Shown: in pieces, positions 14,760 through 22,641 of the stretch
Layout: the number at the start of each line of letters is the position of its first letter
Numbering within the stretch: position 1 is the stretch's first letter
Assembly: GCA_027487355.1 (NCBI GenBank)
Contig: JAIYDT010000492.1
Location: forward strand, 1-33,388
Source: Verrucomicrobiaceae bacterium
Lineage (GTDB): Bacteria; Verrucomicrobiota; Verrucomicrobiia; Verrucomicrobiales; Akkermansiaceae
DNA: 33,388 bases
Direction: 5' to 3'
Program-made: the position numbers and the translations under genes
The notes under the pieces: model-generated
What the model saw: only the letters and a program-made list of their open reading frames with translations
Database searches by the model: none
What the model was told of the DNA's origin: nothing

Positions 14760-14789
14760 TCCGAGAACCCCCAACCCTGACCTACCGCC

Positions 14790-15740
14790 ATGCCTCCTAC
14801 CGCTCCAGGTGCACCCATCCCCACGGTCTCCGCCTCGACACCGGCTGCACCTGGGGCCCCGATCGGGACGGTGTCTCCCTCCTCTCCGTCCGCGCCAGGC
14901 TTCACGTTGCCAGGCTCCGCGTTTCCATCTGAGCCGGACGCGGCAAGCTCCGTGGTGACCGATGCCCTGACGACGCTGAGGTTCGAGGCCTGCGTAGCCC
15001 CTGAGCTGGGGAATGCTGGCAATCTGCTGACGGTTCCGGGTTTGCAAATCAACGGGAGGCCCGTGGCCACGTCCAGCGGCACGTCGGCAAGCTCCCTGGT
15101 GGGTCTGGTGCTGCACCAGGAGAGCCCGCTTCCGGGCATCTGGTGCGCAGCCTACTACAACAACACGGTGTGGAGATTCGACATCTGGTGGAACGGTGAG
15201 CTGATGCTGTATTTCGTCTCCGCGACCTTTGCCTATGCCAATCCGGGGGCGGTGCCGGAGTGGGACTTCTCGGACAATCCGGGCAACTATCCGAGCGAGG
15301 AATGGAATCATGCGCAATCCAGCAAGTTCAGCCTCATTGCCAACAATGTGGGCTACACCGTATTGCCCAACTACGAGCCGACTCTCTACGAGGATCCGCT
15401 GCTGCCGCGAGGCGTGGTGAATGGGAAACCGGCCTGGTTCTTCGGCGATGATCTCTACTGGGATGCCGGGGCTGAGGCATGGACCGGCTACGATCTGGCC
15501 GTGGTGTGGAGCGTGGACGAGTACGATCAGCCGGGCTGGGCGTTCGGCGAAGTCGGCGGCGGCGCGACTTGGTGGTGGTATCAGGACACGCCGCTGCCGC
15601 CGCTGCGGACGGTGGCGGACAGCGGCCTGGGCGGTGCTGCTGGCAACGTGCGCCTGATCCCCGGTCCGCTGGATGATCCAGCTCCGGCCGTGCCGACCTA
15701 CTCACCCTCCAACCCCTCTGCGCCGGGATCGGTGCTCTGA
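14790..15740 (+). CDS. Tail-region protein flanked by proline-rich arms
   Basis: A 316-aa protein with a central globular domain (~45-290) rich in Trp, Tyr and Gly (GIWCAAYYNNTVWRFDIWWNGELMLYFVSATFAY, GKPAWFFGDDLYWDAGAEAWTGY, ATWWWYQDTPLPPL), typical of carbohydrate-binding or adhesin-like beta proteins. Both ends carry the same kind of arm: APGAPIPTVSASTPAAPGAP and SPSSPSAPG at the start, and PTYSPSNPSAPG at the end. These are collagen-like or linker-like, not transmembrane. No signal peptide is seen. The gene lies between tube and tape measure genes, so an exposed tail or fibre component is likely; exact function unknown. Confidence 0.5.
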   Translation: MPPTAPGAPIPTVSASTPAAPGAPIGTVSPSSPSAPGFTLPGSAFPSEPDAASSVVTDALTTLRFEACVAPELGNAGNLLTVPGLQINGRPVATSSGTSASSLVGLVLHQESPLPGIWCAAYYNNTVWRFDIWWNGELMLYFVSATFAYANPGAVPEWDFSDNPGNYPSEEWNHAQSSKFSLIANNVGYTVLPNYEPTLYEDPLLPRGVVNGKPAWFFGDDLYWDAGAEAWTGYDLAVVWSVDEYDQPGWAFGEVGGGATWWWYQDTPLPPLRTVADSGLGGAAGNVRLIPGPLDDPAPAVPTYSPSNPSAPGSVL

Positions 15741-15749
15741 GCTACGGCC

Positions 15750-16268
15750 ATGCCACGTGCGCTCTCCAGCCTGAAGATCACCTGGAATCCTGGTGGGCAT
15801 GTGCTCCTGGATTTCGGCAGCGTGTCCGGGGATGAGCTGGCCGATGACATCGAGTTCGGCGTGGAGCAGCAGACCAGCAGCTACTCCGCCATCGGTCAGA
15901 TCTTCGGCAGCGCATCCGCAGATGGCGGGGCGCGACGGCCGATCAGTTTCAGCCGACGCATCTTCCATGCCGACCGTGCGGCCGCGCTGAACTACTGCCA
16001 TGTCTATCCGGCGCTGCTGCCTCTGGCTACGGAAGGCACGCTGACGGTGGAGAATCAGGGCGGCGCGACCTTCGAATACCGGGATGCTGTCATCCTTTCC
16101 GGCACTCCCCGGCCCTCCTATCCCTCCGGCCATGCGACCGACACCGTCTATCGGCTGAGCGCCGGGAACATGGTGCCGACTGCCGGGCTGCCTGTCGCGC
16201 CGGGCTACCCGCTGGAGTGGTATCTCACGAACTGCACCGACATCGACACGCCCTGCGGGGACCTCTGA
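15750..16268 (+). CDS. Tail structural protein of unknown family
   Basis: A 172-aa protein beginning with strands (LSSLKITWNPGGHVLLDFGSVSGDEL) and continuing as a beta-rich fold (EGTLTVENQGGATFEYRDAVILSGT). It has several small-residue turns and a Cys pair in the last 15 residues (NCTDIDTPCGDL). The ATG at 15750 lies 9 nt after the previous stop with no SD. Surrounding genes are tail proteins, and the strand-rich pattern suits a tube-associated or minor tail protein. No motif defines it. Confidence 0.45.
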   Translation: MPRALSSLKITWNPGGHVLLDFGSVSGDELADDIEFGVEQQTSSYSAIGQIFGSASADGGARRPISFSRRIFHADRAAALNYCHVYPALLPLATEGTLTVENQGGATFEYRDAVILSGTPRPSYPSGHATDTVYRLSAGNMVPTAGLPVAPGYPLEWYLTNCTDIDTPCGDL

Positions 16269-16282
16269 TTGGAGAAAGCAAT

Positions 16283-16310
16283 AAATTCTAAATCCTAAAC
16301 TCGAAACGAA
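16283..16310 (+). repeat. Heptad-phased intergenic repeat, copy 5
   Basis: Four 7-mers in register: AAATTCT, AAATCCT, AAACTCG, AAACGAA, followed by CACTTCCC and the ATG at 16319. A-rich subtype, in the spacer between two tail genes. It is strongly A/T-rich relative to neighbours. Confidence 0.72.
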
Positions 16311-16318
16311 CACTTCCC

Positions 16319-16987
16319 ATGGGACTCTCACTCGCGACCAAGAAACTCGGCGGCACGGATCAGGCGTTTGCCTGGCTGCTGCACATGTCCGGCACCAACC
16401 TCGCTACGGGCGGGCAGGTGTCTCTCGGCAATGGCAATGACTCGCCGCTCTATCTGTCCTCGACCGGGGTGGGCATCAAGTCGGCAAGCGGATTCGTGGC
16501 GCTGCTGGTGAGCGAGGCGACGGCCGCCCGGACGGTGAACCTGGCCGACTATGCGGGGAAGCTCTATCCCGAGACGCGGGTCTATCTGGGCACCACGAAG
16601 ACGGTGACCAGCACGACGGCCGATCCCATCGCGGGATTCGGATTCACCCCGGAGATCAACGCGACTTATGAGGTGATCCTGGAACTCATCGCCACCTCCG
16701 CCGCGACGACGACCGGCGTGCAGCTCACGGTGACAGGCCCTGCGGTGGGGGCCTCGCTGACCCTTGTCCAGGACAACTCGGCGCTCTCGGTGGTGGCGAT
16801 CGGTGGCACCTACGCGGCGACGAGCTCGCCAGTGGCGACCACGCCCTTCGGCATCGTGCTGCGTGGCATCCTGACAACCGGCGGCGCGGTGAGCGCCGAC
16901 TTCGGCCTGAGTCTGAAGAGCGAGGTGAACGCCTCCCAGGTGCAGATCCTGGCGGGTAGCAAGATGACGTTCCGCCGCCGGGCCTAA
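16319..16987 (+). CDS. Beta-rich tail protein
   Basis: A 222-aa protein of Ser/Thr/Gly/Ala-rich short strands throughout (ATGGQVSLGNGNDSPLYLSSTGV, TYEVILELIATSAATTTGVQLTVTGP, GIVLRGILTTGGAVSADFGLSL), ending KMTFRRRA. The pattern is a jelly-roll/Ig-like shell, as found in tail decorations, fibre stalks or minor tail proteins. No transmembrane segment or enzyme motif is present. It starts just after heptad repeat copy 5 and is followed by copy 6 and the tape measure gene, so it probably belongs to the tail. Confidence 0.5.
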   Translation: MGLSLATKKLGGTDQAFAWLLHMSGTNLATGGQVSLGNGNDSPLYLSSTGVGIKSASGFVALLVSEATAARTVNLADYAGKLYPETRVYLGTTKTVTSTTADPIAGFGFTPEINATYEVILELIATSAATTTGVQLTVTGPAVGASLTLVQDNSALSVVAIGGTYAATSSPVATTPFGIVLRGILTTGGAVSADFGLSLKSEVNASQVQILAGSKMTFRRRA

Positions 16988-17027
16988 GGTCCGATTTCCA
17001 AGGGCCAAGTTCCAACTGAACAGACGA
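16986..17027 (+). repeat. Heptad-phased intergenic repeat, copy 6
   Basis: Six 7-mers in register: AAGGTCC, GATTTCC, AAGGGCC, AAGTTCC, AACTGAA, CAGACGA, then CACC and the ATG at 17032. G-type subtype. It begins within the previous TAA stop, so nearly the whole spacer is repeat. Confidence 0.7.
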
Positions 17028-17031
17028 CACC

Positions 17032-18600
17032 ATGGTCTCTCAACAAGTCATCGAGCTGGCGATCAAGACTGTCGGCGCTGAAAAGGCGGCGGCGGATCTG
17101 GACCGCGTGGCGAAGGCCGAGCGTGAGGTAGCGAGCGGCGGCGGTGGATTCGGCGGCCAGCTCGAAGGCACGACCACTCAGGGCCGACAGGTGGAAGAGA
17201 GTTTGGTCAGGGCGGTGAGCACTGCTCAGGATGAGCTGAACAACAAGCTCGCTATCGGTAAGGAGCACTCGATCTTCATGGTCCGCTCCAAGGAGCTGGA
17301 GCTACAAGGCGTCCGCGATGTCGAGCAAGCGACAGAGCGCCTGGTGCAAAAGCAACTGGCCCAAGCAGGCGCAGCCAAGCTCTCTCATCAGGGCATGATC
17401 GCTCTGGCAAAGGGGCTGGCTGCTGACGCTGCGATCGCAGGCAGCGCGATCAGTGCCGCGATGGGAGCTAACAAGCTGATCTGGGGGGAAAGCCTGGCCA
17501 TGGCAGATCGACTGGCTGAGCGCGATCGCGAGTTCGCGGCGGCGACTGAGAACTCCAGGTATGCGCTGTCACTGCTGAGTGGTGACTTTTCGAAGCTAAA
17601 GGACGATGCCGACTGGGCCTGGAAGGGCATCACTGAATACGCCAGCAAGCACGCGGACGTCTTGGGAGGCATCGTCGGTGGGCCAATCGGAGCGGCGGTG
17701 GGCAGCTATATCCAGAAGCTCAAGGACATCATGGGTGCGGCTGATGCCTCCTGGGAGGCGGCTGATGAATCACAGAAGAAACTGGCTGCTCTGGTTCAGG
17801 CCAACGCCAACGAACACGCCGAGATGCTCGCCAGTGGGAAGGCGTTCTTTGAGGCCTACACCGAGGCCGACAATGCTTACACGCAGCTAAGGCTGGCCAA
17901 CGCGGCGAAGATCCATCGTGCCGAAGCTGAGTTGAAAGCAGGTCGCGCCAAACGAGCAGGCGGAAGCGAAGAGGATTTAGCAGCGGGTTCGCTCGAAGCG
18001 AACGTTCAGGCTGCACAAGACACCAAGGCGATTGCGGAGGCCGTCGCGAAGTCGATGACGGACCGTAACAACATCGCCTGGCGCGAGGTTTTTGATAGAA
18101 CTGCCGCCGGTGCCAAGCCGGAGGAGATTGCCAGATTGACGACAGCCGCTCAGAAGGCGGCCGAAGAACTGGAAAGGGCGCAAGCGAATGTGAAGGCTAT
18201 TGGTGATGAAGCAGCTCCAAGGCTTACAAACCAATTAGAAGAAGTTGGCTTCAAGCTCAAGGATGCCACCGAAAAGAATTTGACTGACTGGGGTTCGAAT
18301 CTCGTGGCGGCTCTTGAGAAGGAGCAGGAGTCCGGGCAGTTGGACGCACGCGGCCTGGTGGCCGTGAAGAATGTTCGCAAGCTGATGGACGACGACCAGA
18401 AGATCACCGCCGATGAAGCGGAGGGTCTGAAGGAAGCTGCCAAGCTGCTGAGGGGAAGCGCCTCGGCAGCGTTTGGCGACGTTGGAACTGCCATGAACCA
18501 AATTCTCGGTAATGTTGATGGGTTGGTCGCGGTGCTGAAGACCCATGAACAGAAGATCGCTCAACAAGGCGTCCTCATTGAAAGGCTATCCGCTCAATGA
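17032..18600 (+). CDS. Putative short tail tape measure protein
   Basis: A 522-aa helical protein. The N-terminus (VIELAIKTVGAEKAAADLDRVAKAE) is the classic opening of tape measure proteins. Residues ~120-150 (HQGMIALAKGLAADAAIAGSAISAAMGAN) and ~200-225 (DVLGGIVGGPIGAAVGSYIQ) are Gly/Ala zipper-like helices suited to membrane insertion when DNA is delivered. Long charged coiled coils cover most of the rest. Tape length sets tail length at about 0.15 nm per residue (known for the family), which would give roughly 80 nm. The ATG follows heptad copy 6, and the stop overlaps the next gene as ATGA. Confidence 0.6.
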   Translation: MVSQQVIELAIKTVGAEKAAADLDRVAKAEREVASGGGGFGGQLEGTTTQGRQVEESLVRAVSTAQDELNNKLAIGKEHSIFMVRSKELELQGVRDVEQATERLVQKQLAQAGAAKLSHQGMIALAKGLAADAAIAGSAISAAMGANKLIWGESLAMADRLAERDREFAAATENSRYALSLLSGDFSKLKDDADWAWKGITEYASKHADVLGGIVGGPIGAAVGSYIQKLKDIMGAADASWEAADESQKKLAALVQANANEHAEMLASGKAFFEAYTEADNAYTQLRLANAAKIHRAEAELKAGRAKRAGGSEEDLAAGSLEANVQAAQDTKAIAEAVAKSMTDRNNIAWREVFDRTAAGAKPEEIARLTTAAQKAAEELERAQANVKAIGDEAAPRLTNQLEEVGFKLKDATEKNLTDWGSNLVAALEKEQESGQLDARGLVAVKNVRKLMDDDQKITADEAEGLKEAAKLLRGSASAAFGDVGTAMNQILGNVDGLVAVLKTHEQKIAQQGVLIERLSAQ

Positions 18601-20258
18601 ACGCTCTCTGGGAAATCCAAGGTGAAGCAGGCCGCACGCTCGATGCGACGCGGCGGACGGTGACCGACGTCGGCTTGCTGGGTGCGGTGCTGACTCTAAC
18701 CTCGCTGGACGTGGACACGCTGACGTGGACGCAGCGCGGCGGGATGGTGCCTGATGATCGCCAGGAGCTGTGGCTGTTCCGAAATGGCGAGTGCGTTTTC
18801 CAGGGCAAGGTGACGCGGCGGAAGTTCCGCTACGAGGCAGGCAGCGGAAGAGCCTACGCGCTGGTGGCGAGCGGCGGTCTCTATGAGGCCTCGATCGGGC
18901 AGATCGTGGATGAGGCGACAGATGGCAGCGGAGCCACGGCGACGCGGCCGTCGATACAGTTTCCTCCAGGGAGCCTGCGCTCGATGGTGAGCCGTCTGAT
19001 CGCGGCGATGCCCGGTGTGACCGAGGGCGACATCTCCGACATCGATCTGGCCACCGTGGCAGGTGAGTTCCTGGTAGGACGGCAGACTTTCACAGGCGGC
19101 ACCTACCTGAACGTGCTGATGGATCTCCTGAAGCCTGTGGCGGATGTGGCGGGTCGGATCGACTACTCTCAGCCGGGGCAGCGGAAGCTGTGCATCGAGC
19201 GCCGCCCTGGGATGGAAACCCTGACTCTGCAACTCGGGGTGGACGATGTGGGGGAAGTGGATCTGACGCCACGCTCGGAGCTGCGGCTGACCGGCGTGGC
19301 CCTGGCGACGACCGCGCGGAACGCCGAGGGCAAGACCGTTTACTCCGCGCAGGTCTCCGGCGATGGAGCGCGGCTGGTGCCCTACAGCGGCCCGGAGGTG
19401 GGGGCATTCGTCCCGCCGGACAATCTGCCGATGGTAGAGATCCAGACCGCACCGGTGACGGGGGCCTGGGATGAGGTGAAGGTGCTGGATGCCGATATCG
19501 CCAAGGCCATCGCCGAGTATGGAGATTTCACCCCTGGGGGACCTCGGGGGCTGTATTCATCCACATTCGAAACCTTCAGGTATGCCGACTGGGCGACGCG
19601 CTATGAAGCGCTGCCATTCGGAGTGAGTGTGAAGAATGAGAGCGGAGCGGTGGATACGGGCTACCGATTCGTATCCGGGCAGATGGTGGACTTCCTCAAG
19701 ACCGACTACAATGTGGTGGAGAAGACCCTGCAAGTGAGCGGGAACATCATCGGAGAGTGGCTGGGGGGGTTCGCTGATGCGCCGTTGTTGTTTCAGTCGC
19801 TGATGTCCAAGATCGGGGTGACGCGGACCGGCTTCACAGCCCCTGTCAACGGGATGCTGGTCACTCAATACTCGCTGTCCTTCAGCTACACGGTCCCGGC
19901 GATCAACGTGAGCTATCCGACGCTGCAAACACTCTACGCAAAGGCGGCGTATGAGTATCTGACGCCCCCTGAGAACCTCGCTGAAAACATGCGCCGGGCT
20001 GGGGACTTCACACCGTATGAGGGCGCGGCGATTCTGAACCCGAAATACCCGTGGCAGCAGTGGTTGTGCAAGCGCCTCAACGTGGTGAACGGTGACGCGG
20101 ATCTGGCCACGGCCGGAGCCCTGATCCAGAGCGCGACGGTGCCCCTTCAGTCTGGAGTGGTGACGCTGAAAACAGGAGCCCCGCCCCGAGTGCCGCTGAA
20201 CGCGGTGATCGGGCGATACGCTGGCAACAGCGCGAAGGACAACATCGTGGAACTATGA
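18597..20258 (+). CDS. Putative tail hub/baseplate protein
   Basis: A 553-aa beta-rich protein directly after the tape measure gene and coupled to it by ATGA overlap, the usual place of distal-tail or hub proteins. It begins with strands (TVTDVGLLGAVLTLTSLDVDTLTWTQRGGM), then DDRQELWLFRNGECVFQGKVTRRKFRYEAGSGRAYALV, a pattern common in gp27/gp44-like hub domains. A mid domain (GRIDYSQPGQRKLCIERRPGM) and a Tyr/Pro-rich C-terminal part (YTVPAINVSYPTLQTLYAKAAYEYLTPPENLA) follow. No peptidoglycan hydrolase motif was found. The function is placed by synteny and fold-like pattern. Confidence 0.55.
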   Translation: MNALWEIQGEAGRTLDATRRTVTDVGLLGAVLTLTSLDVDTLTWTQRGGMVPDDRQELWLFRNGECVFQGKVTRRKFRYEAGSGRAYALVASGGLYEASIGQIVDEATDGSGATATRPSIQFPPGSLRSMVSRLIAAMPGVTEGDISDIDLATVAGEFLVGRQTFTGGTYLNVLMDLLKPVADVAGRIDYSQPGQRKLCIERRPGMETLTLQLGVDDVGEVDLTPRSELRLTGVALATTARNAEGKTVYSAQVSGDGARLVPYSGPEVGAFVPPDNLPMVEIQTAPVTGAWDEVKVLDADIAKAIAEYGDFTPGGPRGLYSSTFETFRYADWATRYEALPFGVSVKNESGAVDTGYRFVSGQMVDFLKTDYNVVEKTLQVSGNIIGEWLGGFADAPLLFQSLMSKIGVTRTGFTAPVNGMLVTQYSLSFSYTVPAINVSYPTLQTLYAKAAYEYLTPPENLAENMRRAGDFTPYEGAAILNPKYPWQQWLCKRLNVVNGDADLATAGALIQSATVPLQSGVVTLKTGAPPRVPLNAVIGRYAGNSAKDNIVEL

Positions 20259-21667
20259 GCCGTCAATTCGAAGTGGTGAAGCTATCGGACGGGAACCTGG
20301 TGGCGACCGGGGGATGGGTGCGTGAGGCCAAGGGCACCGCCCGGATCTACGTGGCGGACGGCGCGACGGACACGACGCCAGGCGCGATGAAGATCCCCCT
20401 GGGGGGCTCCGGCCGCAACGTGCGGATCACGGGCTGGGACGGGTTGACTGGGATCTCGACGGCGGCGGACATTTTTCAGGCGATCGGTGAGCGTGAGTTC
20501 ATCGGACGGCTGCTGTCCGGATGGTCGCTGAGCTACGGTCTGGACGGCTCAGTGGAGCTGAGCGATGGGACGAATGTGGTGGCGACGGCCGCCGCCGGGA
20601 CAGTGCCGATCCCGAACCGCGTGGTGTGCTCTGCGACCGCCGAAAATGGGGGCGAGGGCGGCGGCGAATACACGGTGGATCTGGGCTCCGCGACGGGCAC
20701 GGTGGAGCTGGCGTTCGAGGCCTTCACGGTGCCGGATCGATTCATCGTGGAGTGGAATGGCAGCGAGGTGATCAATAGCGGGCTGCGAGGCTCCAATGGA
20801 ACCTACGATGGCAACGTGGTGGTGGTGGATGGACCGGGCACCGGGACGCTGTCTTTCAACAAGACGACGGCCTCGCCAGCGACCGCCCGCGTGACGGTCA
20901 TCACGCCCTACTCTGGGACGGCGTGGAACTTCACTCTCGGGTGTCCTGGGGGAGGCTCGCCCCCGTATCCAGTGAGCACTCTCGCGGACTGGGGAAGCTA
21001 CGATCTGGTAGCGACGACCTATGGCGAGGACACCTACCATTCCGGCACGACATTCACGCTGACGGCGCGGGTGGAAAAGGCGCGGGTGGCGATGCTGGGT
21101 GCGGAGATTTTCCCCCTATCCGGGACGGGGTTTTCCGGGACCATGAAGCGGGTGAGTCCAGGGCAGTTCGTGGGGGTATCCGATGCTGACTGGACCCTCG
21201 GAATCGACATCGATGGAACGGCCGCTCTGAGCGACGCGACCGACATCGTGGCGACCCGTCCGGCCGGCGATCTGAACGACCCGTCCGGCTACTACACGGC
21301 CACCCTCTATGGAGCCACCACCTACAACGGTGGAGTGGTCTATGGGACCCACGTTTCGCAGGCCGCAGGCACTCCGCTACAGGGCCGCGCCTATGTGCTG
21401 ATCGAGGAGTCGGAACCCGGCGAGATCAACACGGCAAAAGGCCCCTTTTTCGGTCCATCGCTGCCAAGTCCCGCCGACCCAGTGTATGCCCAGGAACTGG
21501 CGGAAGTGACCTCTGGCGGAGCGCTCATCCAGGTGCAGGATGGAACGCTGGTCTGGGCTCCGGCTGGAGGCGGCGGGACGGTCTCGATCGTGCAGATCGG
21601 ACTGGCTGATTTCATCGCTCTGGACCCACCGGATTCCGGCACAATTTACGCAGTCACAGGACCATGA
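20255..21667 (+). CDS. Tail fibre/adhesin-like protein with internal duplication
   Basis: A 470-aa protein coupled by ATGA overlaps on both sides. It contains two copies of one module: WSLSYGLDGSVELSDGTNVV (~91) and WTLGIDIDGTAALSDATDIV (~312), each followed by AT and a small turn. The central segment ~145-230 (YTVDLGSATGTVELAFEAF, PDRFIVEWNGSEVINSG, TARVTVITPYSGTAWNF) matches a beta-sandwich module found in many tail and fibre proteins, where it is thought to bind surface sugars. The C-terminus (IVQIGLADFIALDPPDSGTIY) is a short assembly motif seen in tail tip proteins. Role: host recognition, inferred. Confidence 0.55.
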   Translation: MSRQFEVVKLSDGNLVATGGWVREAKGTARIYVADGATDTTPGAMKIPLGGSGRNVRITGWDGLTGISTAADIFQAIGEREFIGRLLSGWSLSYGLDGSVELSDGTNVVATAAAGTVPIPNRVVCSATAENGGEGGGEYTVDLGSATGTVELAFEAFTVPDRFIVEWNGSEVINSGLRGSNGTYDGNVVVVDGPGTGTLSFNKTTASPATARVTVITPYSGTAWNFTLGCPGGGSPPYPVSTLADWGSYDLVATTYGEDTYHSGTTFTLTARVEKARVAMLGAEIFPLSGTGFSGTMKRVSPGQFVGVSDADWTLGIDIDGTAALSDATDIVATRPAGDLNDPSGYYTATLYGATTYNGGVVYGTHVSQAAGTPLQGRAYVLIEESEPGEINTAKGPFFGPSLPSPADPVYAQELAEVTSGGALIQVQDGTLVWAPAGGGGTVSIVQIGLADFIALDPPDSGTIYAVTGP

Positions 21668-22641
21668 TTTTACACCAAGGGAGCACGCTCGTGGATGATG
21701 TCCGGCTGGGCGCGGATCAGGTCGATTTCCTGGTCCATGGAGGGGTGCTGCTTTACTACCGCAGGGGCGCGTTTGACGGCGACATGGGGCAGTGCGTTTC
21801 GGAGGTGGTCGAGGACGGCGGCAACAAATACTTTGAGCTGACGTGGACGATGGACGCGCTGATGGATGGGGACGTGGAAGGCGGGCTGACGCACCCGGAT
21901 GACAGCCGCCTGACGTTCGTGGTGGAGAGGTCTGAGGACCTGACCACGTGGACGACGGATTTCGTCAATTCAGCCGCCCCAGAAGATCAAATGGACGGCA
22001 CCTGGCTTTATCGTGCGCGGTCGCCGTTTCCGGTGGCGAGCGAGACGAAAACCAGTCAGTTGGTGCTCGATCGTCCGCGCCCGGACCCGCGCTCGAATCC
22101 GCTGACTGAGGTCATCGTTGGTGGGGTATCTCTGGCCCTTCCGAACTACCCCTACGATCTGCCCGCCGACGCGGCGACGTTGGAGGCTGATCTGGTAGCC
22201 GCAGGATTCCCCGGCTCAACTGTGGAGGCCCTTTCCAGCGGTGCCTATTGGGCGCTCGTGACGAACTACGCCGGGCAGCTGCCCGCGTCCCCGGTGTCCC
22301 AACTGGTGATCGACAATGCCACTCAACCTCTTCCGAACTACCCTTACACGATCCCCGGTGATGAAGCGCTGCTCGTTTCCGACCTGGAGGATCTCGGCTG
22401 GACCGACGTGAGCCTCGTTTACCAGGGAGGCTACCGCATCGAGATCCCCGACGTGGAATCGACCGGCTACAATTCGGCAAACCGGGTCGAGTGGACTCCC
22501 TACCTGGTCGAGAACATGCTCGGCGAGCTCGTCAACTACGTCGGAACCTTCGCATTCGCCAGCGAGGCCGTGAATGAGGACGGGATCAGGACCAATGTGC
22601 CGTCCCAGTTTGGCAGGGTCAGAGCCGTATGGACGCCATGA
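21664..22641 (+). CDS. Tail tip protein with duplicated YPY module
   Basis: A 325-aa protein. Residues 1-32 carry the repeating LGS-type strand pattern of phage tail tips (LHQGSTLVDDVRLGADQVDFLVHGG). Residues ~165-265 contain two copies of a ~60-residue unit: LPNYPYDLPADAATLEADLVA and LPNYPYTIPGDEALLVSDLED, each followed by a short strand and a G-Y or G-AYWA turn. The module was therefore duplicated, which is common in receptor-binding tips. The ATGA overlap with the fibre-like gene and with the glycosyltransferase gene places all three in one translational chain. Confidence 0.55.
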   Translation: MILHQGSTLVDDVRLGADQVDFLVHGGVLLYYRRGAFDGDMGQCVSEVVEDGGNKYFELTWTMDALMDGDVEGGLTHPDDSRLTFVVERSEDLTTWTTDFVNSAAPEDQMDGTWLYRARSPFPVASETKTSQLVLDRPRPDPRSNPLTEVIVGGVSLALPNYPYDLPADAATLEADLVAAGFPGSTVEALSSGAYWALVTNYAGQLPASPVSQLVIDNATQPLPNYPYTIPGDEALLVSDLEDLGWTDVSLVYQGGYRIEIPDVESTGYNSANRVEWTPYLVENMLGELVNYVGTFAFASEAVNEDGIRTNVPSQFGRVRAVWTP

